DNA of 64,000 nt, from NCBI RefSeq assembly GCF_037392515.1, contig NC_090283.1, forward strand, positions 23,898,749-23,962,748, given 5' to 3'. Shown piece by piece: positions 23,700 to 35,435 of this stretch. Numbering within the stretch: the first letter of the stretch is position 1; every line of letters starts with the position of its first letter. The stretch is from Haliotis asinina. Lineage: Eukaryota; Mollusca; Gastropoda; Lepetellida; Haliotidae. A model generated the notes under the pieces. That model saw only the letters and a program-made list of their open reading frames with translations, was not told the DNA's origin and ran no database searches. The position numbers and the translations under genes were made by a program.

Positions 23700-24787
23700 T
23701 AATACTGTTCCTACGCACATGGGCTCACCAGGCCCGAGCACACAGACTTAAGTAGTTTATTTGTTACAAAAAAAGTAATCTAAGGTAATCACTTGCTGCC
23801 AGTCATCAGTACTAGTCATGGAAGAGCTTAGACGTGTCTTCCACACTAACGGATACGTAATCTTGTCATTTTTTAAAATATAAATTCAAAAGTTTGGAGT
23901 CAAGCTATGATTTTAAGAAGGTTACAAGCGAAGACGAACTTGCCCGGTCAGACATAGAAGACTTTCTGCACTAAATCATAGGCCATACCAAATATATGCA
24001 TGGGCCCTCAACCAATCCCATTTAACTCAGCCCAGGGGAATTATATACGTGAAACAGCCATATCCAGGTCCCGTCATCCTAAACATGCATGAGATGACAG
24101 TCTGAAGGATGGAGCAGTGAAATGCAGGGAAATCTCAGATTCAGGGAAGGAGAAAGCAAATCTGCCCAAGCAGAATGGGTATGACCCTGTTGAGCCCCCG
24201 ACTATTAAGAACCTATTTTGGACCTGGAGAGATTTATGCGGAATATGGGACAGAACGTGGTTTGTCAAAATATACAGAGAAACACCCTAGGGCTAATCAT
24301 GTCCAAAGGGATTACTCTGTATGGCGATGTCGTTGGCCATTCCTATGGCAGCCATCAATGTTCCCGTCCCAAGAGGTTTCAGATGAATGGACACGATCTA
24401 AAAGAGCCTCATTCATTAGAAGGCATCATCGATTCTAGGTGGGTTGTACACATTCTGTTGCCCCAGTTCCATTTTGTATGGAACCCCTGCTGTTCCAGGA
24501 TCATTTTGGATATTTTAAAGATAACCCAACACTTGACACCACAGATGGGCAAACCTCTACAATGTGTAAACCTTTACGTGATGAGAGGAGAGAAAGGATT
24601 CATAATGCTTCTCATCTTCGTTTATCTGACTTGGCTATCAGGTACTGGGTAAAGCTGCAGAATACGCGGAGTGTTTGTCATCGGTGATGTGCGGCCCCAG
24701 CACATAACACCACCCCAGAGAAGACACAAACTTCTCTCAGGAGTCTCACATAGGAACAAACTTGTACTTTGCTCGTCAAGCACTTAT
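23700..24787. other. Intergenic; possible transposon debris
   Basis: A 144-codon open frame (24218-24652, plus) resembles nothing I know. It abuts the piggyBac scrap on the opposite strand and may be the decayed remainder of the same element. No repeat ends were found. Confidence 0.3.
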
Positions 24788-25029
24788 TTAATTGTCCTTG
24801 TCCTTAAATCTGAGCATGGGTATGAGATTCAAGAACCACCTTTCAGACATTGCATCGTTGACAATGGGAATTCCATATTGTGAATCCACCATCGACTGTT
24901 TCGGGTAACCAACTGTCATCAGAACTCCTATCAGGGCCGAAATTTCATGGTTTTTCGTTTCTTTCCAAACAAATTCTAGTTTGCCCCTTTCCCTCAAAGC
25001 TGTCTTCCCTTCAGTGTTTGTTGTGTGCT
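24788..25029 (-). mobile_element. piggyBac-type transposase fragment
   Basis: The minus strand encodes EISALIGVLMTVGYPKQSMV, then YGIPIVNDAMSERWFLNLIP MLRFKDKDN. The pattern 'EI.A.IG..........(W)......GIPI....MS..RF..I...L.F.D' is typical of the N-terminal part of piggyBac/PGBD transposases. Only about 80 residues remain; neither ends nor TTAA sites were found. The adjacent SINE at 25030 cuts it on its upstream side. Confidence 0.6.
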
Positions 25030-25168
25030 GGGGTAGACGAGTGGTTAAAGCCTTCACTCGTCACCGGGTTCGATTGCCTCAGATGGGTGCAATGAGTGAC
25101 CCAAACTCTGGTGTCAGCGCCGCAATATTGCTGAATATAAACGACGTAAAACCATACTCACTCACTCA
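25030..25168 (+). mobile_element. SINE family 2, full length, tRNA-like head
   Basis: The head gtagacgagtggttaaagcc ... ccgggttcgattgcc carries box A-like (agtggttaaag) and box B-like (gggttcgattgcc) promoter motifs. The body has gcgccgcaatattgctgaat and the tail aaaccatactcactcactca. It lies between the piggyBac scrap and a LINE tail. Confidence 0.8.
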
Positions 25169-25179
25169 CAACCTATCTT

Positions 25180-25795
25180 CGTATCCAAGTCGTAAGTCCA
25201 GGGATCATATGATTCAACAAAAACTCTCATCAACTCCTTTGTTACTTCTCGATTGGATTATTGCAATGCCCTGTTATCCGGTACTACTGTCATCTCCAAT
25301 CTCCAGCGCATTCAGAACAAAGCCGCCAGAGTTATCTCCCTCACCAAACCAACTGATCATTTCACTCCAGTCATCAAACAGCTCCACTGGCTTCCAGTTC
25401 AGCAAAGGATTATCTTCATGCAGCTCCTCTTCACTTACCCTGCACTCTTTGTCCAGACCTCTCCCCGCTATCTGAAGGATCTCCTCACCACATACCAGCC
25501 TCAACGAACTCTTCGTTCATCCAACCAGTGTCTGCTTCACGTGCCATCCACAAGAACTAAGCTTGCCGTAAATGCGTTCCCTGTGTTCGCTCCGAAACTT
25601 TGGAATATCCTGCCAATCAACATAAAGTCTGCTGACTCCATCTCATCATTCAAACGACTCCTCAAGACCTACCTTTTCAGTTACTAACTCTCAAAATCTT
25701 CCTCCAACAACTTTATTATGCAGCTATTCTCAGCGCCGTTGGGCAGGTTATGCCTGGAAACTAGGCGCTTTATAAATTAATTATTGTTATGATGA
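25180..25795 (+). mobile_element. L2/CR1-type LINE 3' end
   Basis: From about 25214 a frame reads TLINSFVTSRLDYCNALLSG, then LQRIQNKAARVISL, TPVIKQLHWLPVQQRI, PRYLKDLLTTYQPQRTLRSS, and AFPVFAPKLWNILPINIKS...SFKRLLKTYLFSY. This is the C terminus of L2/CR1-group reverse transcriptases. It is followed by a short 3' UTR, ggcgctttataaattaatta, and an attgttatgatgatgat tail. It is strongly 5'-truncated, as usual for LINEs, and the remaining frame is open for over 140 codons, so it is fairly young. Confidence 0.9.
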
Positions 25796-26187
25796 TGATC
25801 CGCACTGACCACCCGTTGCAGTGGCCTCGTAGGATATTAGGGGTAGGTGTTTTGGTTGGTGGCAATGTTGTTGACCATATACTGCCATAATTTCCAACCA
25901 TAAACCTTTGTCCAGGTTCATAGTTATAGGCAGTGTTACCCTGCTCTGTATCACTGGATGATGCGCCATCACCGGAAGCTGGGGCAGAAACTCGATATCT
26001 GATCCACCGTCATCTGTAAAAGCGGCGCTGCTTCATCAATGGCCTCATGGTTGCTTAAAATGACCAAAATATACCCTCTTCCTTCCCTCATTTTCATGTA
26101 AAAAACCCTACCATCAAATAGACTATTTGAATGTAGAACACAAGAGTTTTAGCAATGTGTCCGGGTCTGTCAGACCCGTGTGTGTAC
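25796..26187. other. Intergenic, nothing recognised
   Basis: Spacer between the LINE tail and the THAP element copy B. No repeat match or coding signal is apparent. Confidence 0.35.
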
Positions 26188-26191
26188 TTAA

Positions 26192-27460
26192 AGGTCACAT
26201 GCAACCAAAAAATCAAACATAATTAAAACACATTTATCACTTATTCATGACATATAATATACATTGCTGCTTTTAAAAAAACAAATAAACACAATTATAA
26301 GCGTACAATCGCGGTTCAAAAGTGCAATAGTTTGTACTTGGGCTTACTTCCCCAGAAACGAAGCCCTCGGGAGACCGAACCCAGTCATAGCGGGTGGACA
26401 TGCATTCAAGTGTAACGACGGCTTCCGATTGGCTGGTTCATTTGCTGATATGCTGAGGGTTCATTGTGTGTACAGAAAGATGATCTGTTTGGTGGGCATT
26501 TTAGAAGTATAGCCAGTCACAAGAAAGTAAGATTGTTTATGGATAACAACTTCTTTTTGTGTACTTGATGCGTCGTTTCAGTATGGATTCATATACTGTT
26601 GTCAAACAAAATCATATACACGAAAAGAAGCCGTTATCCATGTAGAATGTATATAGAGATGTTGGGTTTGGAAAATACATGTTCTCTGAATTTGCGCTCG
26701 ATCCAATAAAAATTCATGTCAGTAGAGATGGTAAACTACTGCGTGGCTGGAATCTGTCATTCGTCCAAGTACAAAGCAGGACTTGAAACTGACAAGAGTT
26801 TGCACCAGTTTCCGTCAGATCCAGTCATCCAAAAAAAAATGAATGTAGTTTGTTTGCAACCCACAGACATAAAAACATGTCATGTGTATCACACCTGCCT
26901 AATTACATAATGTGGCAGAGACGGGACTCGGGTGCACGAGTCATAAATCAACTTATTTTCTTTATGTCGTATAGTCTGATAGGTGTTAAGTTCAAATTGC
27001 ACGTGGTCAATGATTGAAGCTGTGTATTGAATGTTGTCTTTAGCAGACAGGCAGACAGACATATAGGTGTCAATAAACCAGACATTGAGCTTTCTCTGAG
27101 ACAGAGACTGCTTACCACAATCAGCAAGGTGTTTTACGTAATGAGTAGATTAATTACTTGTTTGTGTACACAACCAAGATTAGACTACTGTTCACGACCT
27201 CAGACGCTGGGCATGCAAACTGTTTCATGCTCCGCGAACCTATTCACTGCGCATGCGTTATGGACGCAGCGCAGCACAGCTGTTGAAACCAGTTTTCCTC
27301 CCAGCGCTGGGGGGAATTTAGTGAAACGTTTGAACTCCGATTTCGCGGGCTTTTTTTCAACTTTATAGGTTGAATTGGCATTTTTTATGATTTGTTTCGG
27401 TAAGTGCATACCGAAAGGTACCAGAATCTGCAAAGTTGTGTTTTACGTTGCATGTGACCT
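26192..27460 (+). mobile_element. Kolobok-like THAP element, copy B (1269 bp)
   Basis: Ends aggtcacatgcaacc and gttgcatgtgacct, with TTAA on both sides (26188-26191 and 27461-27464). The plus strand encodes the THAP start at 26716: MSVEMVNYCVAGICHSSKYK, then SLHQFPSDPVIQKK and CLQPTDIKTCHVYH. It is about the same length as copy A and in the opposite orientation. The internal palindrome (26545-26645) is present. No DDE core is visible. Confidence 0.8.
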
Positions 27461-27464
27461 TTAA

Positions 27465-28015
27465 CGTGGGTAAAAATTAATAATGACCATACAACGTTAA
27501 TTTGTTAGTAAGTGTTGATGAAAACTAGGTATTCACATAACATGAGGCATACATCAAGTTTCAGCTAAACGTTCTAATTCATTTCTATGATATAGGAGCG
27601 GAAACAGGCACCCGGGCCTCTCATGCCTCGGGATACAAGCTACGAGTTAACTACCATCACTCTAACCCGCGATGACATCAGCGATACTTTGATGTCATTG
27701 GACACATGAAACGCGACCGGCCCGGATTGGATAGGAAATAGAGTACATTGTACTTAGATACACCGCAAATAGTCAAACATCCATACTTACAAACTAATTC
27801 AGTTTATCGCTTAGCCAGTCATTTTGCCCTGTTCATGGAAAGAAGCATCGGTCTGTGTGAAACGTTCATTGAACTAAATATTCAAATTTCCAAGAGATGA
27901 CGACTTACTGACAAATTTACAATCATGTTTCACGACAGGAAAGTCCACAACAATATTTACAATACAATTACATATTAAATATTTACAATTACAATACAAT
28001 CACTGTATAGCCAAA
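27465..28015. other. Intergenic, nothing recognised
   Basis: Unique-looking AT-rich sequence with no repeats or coding signal that I can name. Confidence 0.35.
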
Positions 28016-28019
28016 GCTA

Positions 28020-29130
28020 TTGACGAAGGGAAATAAGTTAGAACAGTCTTGTGCGACATAAGTATAGTCTTTGATATTATTGCCTGGCTTACAGGAATTA
28101 TTTATAAAAATGAAAACGTGTGGTATCCATGACGTGCAGTTAAAATGGTTTGAACGCTTTTTCGGAAATACACGTAGAATACAAAGGGTAGCAAGTAACG
28201 GGTATAAATCTGACAAGAACATAGCTGGAGTACCTCAGGTCACTGTCCTTGGACCTCTCCTTTTTCTGATATACATCAGTGATATTGTATGTGGCACTGA
28301 CAGTAATCTTTCTTTGCGGATGACACTTCATTATAATAAATAATCATAACAGACTCATCAGTTGCTCCTGAGTCAAAAGTCATAAACATTTAGGATTAAC
28401 ACTCCACGACTGTACATGGAATGACCACACACATGGCAAAGTTCGCTCTATGGTCACTTGCCGAGTATCACATAAAACGTTGGATATTACGTGCAAGTCC
28501 TATATCTTGCCTATATCTGACGATTGTTCGCATATTTGGGAGAGCTATACGTCTGAACAATCGCGTATATTGGTAAACTTACACCGTGTTGCTATTGACC
28601 AGTGAAGGTCCCGGGGTAGAATAGGTCTTCAGCAACCCATGCTTGCCTTAAAAGGCGATTATGCTTGCCGTAGGGGCGACTAACGGGATCGGGTGGTCAG
28701 GCTCGCTGACTTGGTTGACACATGTTATCAGTTCCCAATGGCGCAGATCGATGCTGATGTTGTTGATCACTGGATTGTCTGGTCCAGACTCGATTATTTA
28801 CAGACTGCCGACAAAGAACTGGAATGTATAACAAAGTCATAACAAAATTTTTAAGGAAACCAAATGTCAGTTCTTGCAAGACAGAAGGTGCTGACAAAAC
28901 GTACCTTTCTTCAAGATGTGCAATAACCAATTCCTAAAATACCTTTGTGATCTCATCCCAAACTCTGTCTCCGGAACTACAAGCTGTAACTTAAGAAATA
29001 ATTCTTCAATGCAAGGAATTTACACTCGAACTGCCGCCTATACCAACACCATTTTACCTGACACAATAAATTTATGGAATGCCCTATTAAATTCCAGAGA
29101 GTCATGTAGTCTCACAGAATTTAAAACCTA
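28020..29130 (+). mobile_element. LINE reverse transcriptase fragment, interrupted by a SINE
   Basis: 28090-28345 encodes MKTCGIHDVQLKWFERFFGN, then GYKSDKNIAGVPQVTVLGPL LFLIYISDIV, the fingers/palm region (GVPQGSVLGPLLFLIYIND in active relatives). 28390-28605 continues LHDCTWNDHTHGKVRSM and CKSYILPISDDCSHIWESYT. After a SINE insertion, 28930-29130 gives the C-terminal NTILPDTINLWNALLNSRES CSLTEFKT. The catalytic YADD segment is damaged. It is an old copy, 5'-truncated. Confidence 0.85.
28606..28828 (+). mobile_element. SINE family 1 inserted in a LINE
   Basis: aaggtcccggggtagaatag gtcttcagcaacccatgctt ... gattatttacagactgccga, cut short before the usual tail. It separates two blocks of the LINE at 28020-29130, so it is the younger insertion. 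Its low divergence from the copy at 38986 agrees with that. Confidence 0.8.
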
Positions 29131-30022
29131 ATTACATGAACTGAAAATATGATTTATATTGACTTTAACTGTGGCACTCGTGTTTTGTCAAATCTGTCAA
29201 ATCTAATTACTGTATTTATACACTACCAGTTACATATTTATATACATTTTTAACAGAAACAAAACATTTACCCCTTGCGTAAGCCAGAAAATAGTTGAAT
29301 CCGTCCAGGATCATATCTTCAAGACACAACGCTTCAAATTTTCTCTCCCACAAATAATTAATTAACTCACCAACATTCTCATAACTGATTTATATTTCTA
29401 TTACAATAACAAACATCGACAAGGGATTAACATAATTATTTATTGATTTATTAATTAATATACATGAACACCGTGGATTTGTCAAAAAGGTAGCGTTAAT
29501 ACATTTACTAAGCCAGATTGAATACACACACACACTCTGTGTAAAGTGCCTGTGTCAAAACAAGATTCAAGATTCAGTATTAAAGGCCTCCATCACCAAA
29601 CTAATCGAAGCGTTGGTAAAAGCGTCAGTTTTTCCCTTCAGCTATTGATATACAGCTGTGTGATTTGTGTGCACTTCAGGGTCTTAAGTGTCTCAACTTT
29701 CTTAAATTTGTCTGCATAATATAAATTATTTGTACAAATACGTTCCGAAAAAGCGTTGTTTCTCAGCTTGCTGTGCAAATGACATGAGGTTATTAAGTGC
29801 ACCAACTTCATCTTCAACTGTCGACTCAAAACAATATTTCCATGTTCTGTCCTCTCTACCATATATACAACAACTGCGACATGATATGGTTATTATAAAA
29901 ACAGATTGAATTGTTATACCATATGCGTTTAAAGAAAATTTAACAGACTTCTAAAGCTCATTTTCTCGCGGTTTTCCAGTTGAGAGTTGTCTCCCCAAAG
30001 CGACACCTTTCACACTCCAAAG
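29131..30022. other. Intergenic upstream of TAF9
   Basis: Contains the TAF9 promoter at its right edge by position. No TATA box is seen close to the start codon. 29440-29465 is an AT-rich tattgatttattaattaata stretch. Nothing else is recognised. Confidence 0.4.
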
Positions 30023-33000
30023 ATGGCGGCTCCTGCGAAAAGCTCGCCGAGGGATGCACAAGTAATGGCAGCAGTTTTGAAAGATATGGGCGTTTTGGAC
30101 TACGAACCACGGTTAATTAATCAGATGCTTGAGTTTACCTACCGTAAGTACAAGACCGAGACAAAAATACTTTTCTCCTCACAAGTCTTGAAAGCATTGG
30201 TTCCACTGTTTTTAATCACACTATTCTATTCACAGTCACTGAGTCAGTGTGAGACACCTTGCTTACGAGGATAATGCTGCAATTTTTAGGTTCTGCCATC
30301 GCAGGTAGACAACAATAGATGATCTAGTACTCACAGTCACAAGAAGCCCCACCACCATGAATGCCAGTTGGACACATTTGTCCATCCTTTTCAGCCCCAC
30401 TCTAAAGTAAAAATATTCGGCATCGCTTTGATGACACATTACTTAGGGGGAAATATAGTCTCTTGATATCATCTACTATCATCTTTGGCAAATCAAACGT
30501 GCTGAAAAGCACCTTAGAAGTTTGGTACAACGTAAATGATTTATGATTAAATTTGAAGTCTCCATATTTAACATGTAAGCACTGGTAGAACAACCCATAA
30601 ATATTCGGAGGACTGAACTAAAAAAGGTCACTGATAAAAATAGAATCAGTTAAGATGTTTGGGAAAATATATGAACACAAGATGCTCAAGTGACCCTTCC
30701 ACCAATTATGTTTTACAATAGTTAGTCATAAGAAACCCATTACATCACATGTATTGATTGAACAGCTTTGAAGAAAACCGATTAATCATTTCTATACCTA
30801 GTATTCACAGATGCATTGTTTGTGTTAATGTCAGGATACATTACGGATATCCTGGATGATGCTAAAGTCTATTCAACACATGCCAACAAGAAGAACCTGG
30901 ACACTGATGATGTCAAGCTGGCCATTCAATGCAAGATGGATCACTCATTTACAACACCTCCACCTCGGGATGTAAGTATCTGTAGACCAGGGTCAAACAG
31001 GTTGACTGTATGACCATTTGCTTACTAGATAGAGCATGAGGTTTGTCGTAAAGTCCATAACTATCTCACAACAAAAGGTGGCTCCATGTGTTTCTTACTA
31101 ATTCACAGTTTGTAAGAGCGTGAAAAAGCTGAAATTTGGATATTTAACCCTTAAATGGCCCTTAATTCATTTTAGCCGTGCAAAGACCCGAATTGCCCGT
31201 AATTTGCCCATAAAGGCTTCATATATGCCCTAAACAATGTTATCAACTCAGTGCAACCCTTGAATTCTGGTGCTGACCCTATTTTTTGTAGGCAGTAGGA
31301 ATAAGCTTTCAGATACCATTGTTTTGTTTATTTCCAACACTGCAAATCATGATGTTCCAGACTCATAAATGTAGCCACGGTTACATTTCTATGTTTGTGT
31401 TCTACAGCTGCTGATGGAGATAGCTCGCCACAAGAACAGTCAACAGCTGCCCCTCATCAAGCCATACTCACTACCACGCCTGCCACCAGACAGATACTGC
31501 CTCAGTGCTCCCAACTACAGACTTAGGACACTCAAGAAGGTGAGTGTTTTAGCCCATTTAGATTCCAGTCCAGAGTAACAGATACTAGGGCAGTCCCCCC
31601 TGGATTTCATGGCAAATTTTTAAGAATTCCACTGCAAATATAAGCAAATTCTGCACCCCATTTTTCAATATTCTGCAAAACAATCTGCGGTTACAACATT
31701 TAGAAAAAACAACAAAAACGTCATGCAGACCTTCATAGTTTAATTCTCAAACACAGATATAAAGTTAAGTCGACAGTACACATCACATCTCGAGCAAGGT
31801 TGATGACAAAGCACCCACACCTTTTTCTGTGTTTGAGAATTAAACACTCGCTGAAAGTTATTTGTCTCCTCTCAGTCGTAACTTTGATGCAAACAACAAA
31901 TTTATACCTAAAAGAAATCTGAAATAATTTCAATTTTCAAAATGATTTGATCTTGAGAATGTGATCGCAGTGTCAAATTCATCTAATATTATTTGAAAGA
32001 TGCCTAAAACTTGCTTTGTTAATAAAATATCTTTACATCATGTTTATTTTGGAAATGTTGTCACAGTAAATATGTCAGTCCTTTCTCTGTTTTTACGTGT
32101 AGCCACTCCTATATTTGACATTAACTCTACTTTTCGTTTTGGCTGACAGTCAGTTTTCACTCCGTTTTTACAATAACCAAATTCCGCAGCAGAAAAGTAG
32201 CAAATCCTGCATTGATTCTGCATGAAAATGCATTTTCCGCGGACCAAACTTTGTCTGCATGGGAAGGTAAATTCCGTGATTTTTTTCTGCAACCGCGGAA
32301 TCCAGGAGGGACTGCTAGGGGTGTCAGGATACAGGTTCCTCATGATACAATATGTCTCTTGATATGGAGGTCACAAAACGAAATATATTGCCTCACATAG
32401 AGTGAATTTATGGAAATATTTCTTATAGACAGTTCATGGAGGTATGTTTTCCATTAAGTCTGGAAATGTCAATCCAGTGATCAACATCATGAGCATTGAT
32501 CTACGAAACTGGGATACAATGACATGTGTCAAGTCAATGGGGCTGATCTTGTTAGTCGCCTCTTTGTGACGTGTATGGTTTGCTGAAAATAAATTCTAAC
32601 ACAGATCTTTATGAGTTTGATACATTAGAGAGGAATGTGACACCAAGAATACGCACGTTATGGGATTTCAGATACTTGCAAACATCTTTTGTTTTCTCAA
32701 TTAATGCATGAACAGTTTTAAACATGCCCAGGTTTATTCAGGACAATCTCTTAACACTGGCCGTTATGTGAGTGTTCGACTAACTCCATGTAGATGGGGT
32801 AAATGCTGCATTCAAAAAAACATTATCAGACATTAGTGCTGTGTTTGAACAGTGAAAATCCAGATTAGCACACAAGTTTATTGCTTCATGAACTGGGAAA
32901 CTACAACAGTTGTTTAAGTTTTGATTTAACAATTATAACAATAAGAAACATATTTCTTAAAGTTTAATTTCTTTTATATGAATGTGGAGTAGTCTCCCAA

Positions 33001-35435
33001 CACATAAGTAATCAACTGAAACTCGATCAATCGCTCCAGCACTATTGCAAAGTATCACAGACAAACAAATGTCTTTTATGTCTTATACACGTGAATTTGT
33101 GTTTGAAATAATGTATTTTTGCCGCTTGACGGAGACTTACACCGAACCATTGGTAGATTTGTCTGAGAGTCAGACACTATTCGTGAACACTGCATTTCTA
33201 TACAATCCAAGCAACCCAAACCTCCAATGGAACATGTTCATTTTTTCAGTCTCGGATCCAGATAGGGTTGCCACAGTTTTCTTCCGGTTCTCCGAGAATC
33301 AGCATTGCTCCCATGCAGTGTGAGTATGCACTGAGTGTATGTAAAGCCCTCCATGTTTTCATTTCTTGTTTGTCTTTTGTTTAACACCTTCCTCAGCAAT
33401 ATTCCAGCCATGTGGCAATGGTCTGTAAATACTTTTGACAGTGATCAACATCATGAGCATGCATTTCGCAGTTGGGATACGATGATGTGGCAGCCAAGTC
33501 ACGGGGCCTGACCACCTCATCCCTTAAGTTGTCTTTCATGACCAGCAAGGATTACTGAAGACCATCTAACCCAGATCTTTATAGGTCTCTTTGCTATGGT
33601 GAAAAGTGTGCCTTACAGGAGAGAGTTTCCGTCTTAGTCCACCTTGTTCAAAGAGACATTGAGGGGATGAGGAGACAAAACATGTACTGGCCAGTTTGGA
33701 GCTGATACATTTTGTCTTCTTTGTGTTTAACCATGGTCTTGAAATGACACAGACTACAGGGAGATCCCCAGACATCCGGACACATTCATTTGTGTGTAAA
33801 TTGTCTAGATAACTGAATATCCATATATCTGGATTTCTGTCATCTTGGGTTTGGGTTTGTAATGTTACCTTCTGGGCTAGAACATTTCCAAAACAGCACA
33901 GTCATTTTGATTTGCAAATTACAGTTAGATCTTATCATCTTTCTCGATTTACCATGAAAGAAAGTAAGTATTATTATGTTTAGTTGATTATTTAGTTTCA
34001 CTTTCACTAAAACCTTCGGAAGATTTAGATTGGTAGAGATTATGCTGAAATTATTACCACTGCGAATTGTGAAAAACCATTAATGTTTTGCACTGAGTAC
34101 TATGTTTAAATCTCTCTAAATTTTACCAAATCCAAAAATGTTTTATTTTCAAATATAATGATTATTATCCTAAATTTTTCTGAAATGAGCATTTCAGTTT
34201 CATTATAACATTTATCACAAATCTAATAATTAATTATGCAGACATCAGGCGATATCATTCAGAATGATTACATCAAAATGTTAGGACTGGGCACCTGCTT
34301 GTGTATGAATACATTTCAAAGTCGATAAACCATGACTATATTCTGTATTTTTTCTTTCAGCAAAGGGCTCTAGTTCCTCTAGTCACAGTCTCACAGTGGT
34401 ATCAAAAGCGCAACCGACTGTAACTATTATTAGCAAACCTGCTGCAGCCACTATTCCTAAACCTACCATCAGAGTCAATACAGGTGGGTGTGATGCATGT
34501 TTGAGTGAGTGAGGCTAAGCTATATTCCAGCCACATCATGGCAGACTGCACTAGCTCAACCTGACTTTGAGTGGGTGGGTGAGTTTAGTTTTACGCTGCA
34601 CTCAGCAATATTCCAGCTATGTTGCAGTGGTTTGTAAATAAAGACAAGACAATTCAGTGATCAACAGCATAAGCATTGATCTGTGCAACCAATGACGTGT
34701 CAACCAAGTCAGCAAGGCTAACCACCCGATCCCGTTAGTCGCCTCTTATGACAAGCATAGTCATCTTTTGTGGCAAGCATGGGTTTCTGAAGGCCTGTTC
34801 TACCCCGGATCTTCATGGGTTCAACCTGACTTTAACTGTCACAAGTAATCCTGAAACAACCCTGAAACTGGGTAGCCCAACTATTTTAATGTGCAGTTCA
34901 TTCAAACCTTACACTTTTAAGAAAAAAAACAAACTGCTGAATTTGTAGGTCATTCTTTTACCTTTCAGCTCATGGTATTCAATTTGTCTAACTGCATTTC
35001 ATATTTGAACACTGACCCTCGCATTAGCACTACCCTCTGCATTGAACAAATATTTGGTCTCTCTTCGGTAAACAAGAACAGATTATGTGCAGACTGTTGG
35101 TAGCTGTAATATTGCTGACTGCAGCGATGAAACAGAAAGGAGCAAATAAGCAGTTTTAACAGAATTATTGTTGTTAAGTAATTGATTAGTAAGTTGACCA
35201 GCTAATTTTTACTTGTGTCTTGCTGGCAAACATTACAATAACATGTTTGTTCTCCTCATCGTCAGGGATGACAAAGGTCCTTCCCAACACCAGCGGTCAG
35301 ATCATCACTACACGACCAATACCAACCAGCACTCTGTCCACTATTGGTCAGCAGGGTGCACTTGGAGGTCAGCCTGTGATTCCTGGTGTCAACCCTCTCA
35401 AGAGGAAGTTGGAGGATGATGATTATGATAAATGA
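30023..35435 (+). CDS. TAF9: TAF9, TFIID subunit 9 (histone-fold), five exons, complete
   Basis: Exons 30023-30143, 30835-30971, 31408-31539, 34366-34483 and 35266-35435 join in frame to 225 residues. The start ATG has a good context (aagATGGCG). Exon 1 gives [30 protein letters not shown]; the split Arg codon leads into [20 protein letters not shown], and these form the histone fold (about residues 11-80). The TAF9 signature PPPRD...[26 protein letters not shown] (split for length) spans residues 83-127. The C-terminal part is Ser/Thr/Pro-rich and ends [12 protein letters not shown], as in vertebrate TAF9. TAF9 pairs with TAF6 in TFIID and SAGA-type complexes. Exon 4 has two AG acceptors five bases apart (34359-34360 and 34364-34365); only the second keeps the frame. 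Introns carry several SINEs and a DNA element. Length is close to vertebrate TAF9 (about 260), with a shorter acidic tail. Confidence 0.95.
31586..32322. mobile_element. Non-autonomous DNA transposon in TAF9 intron 3, ~735 bp
   Basis: ctagggcagtcccccctgga tttc at the left pairs with gaatccaggagggactgcta g at the right. A second inverted pair (tttaattctcaaacacagat near 31739 and tgtgtttgagaattaaac near 31828) lies inside. No transposase is encoded. The target duplication is not clear, so the superfamily is open (the terminus would suit hAT). Confidence 0.6.
32470..32620 (-). mobile_element. SINE family 1 fragment in TAF9 intron 3
   Basis: atccagtgatcaacatcatg agcattgatct ... ttgttagtcgcctcttt. 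It is diverged and lacks the tail. Confidence 0.65.
33393..33590 (-). mobile_element. SINE family 1 copy in TAF9 intron 3
   Basis: cctcagcaatattccagcca tgtgg ... cagtgatcaacatcatgagc ... gactgaccacctcatccc-like body and cagatctttataggt end. It is considerably diverged. Confidence 0.7.
34563..34824 (-). mobile_element. SINE family 1, near full length, in TAF9 intron 4
   Basis: gggtgagtttagttttacgc tgcactcagcaatattccag ... caaccaagtcagcaaggcta ... cgatcccgttagtcgcctct ... taccccggatcttcatgggt. It begins about 80 bp after the exon 4 donor. A short gagtgagtgaggctaagc scrap lies just before it. Confidence 0.8.

Noticed and set aside
24218-24652. 144-codon plus-strand frame as a gene
   Set aside because: No family resemblance, no splice context, and it borders transposase debris on the other strand.
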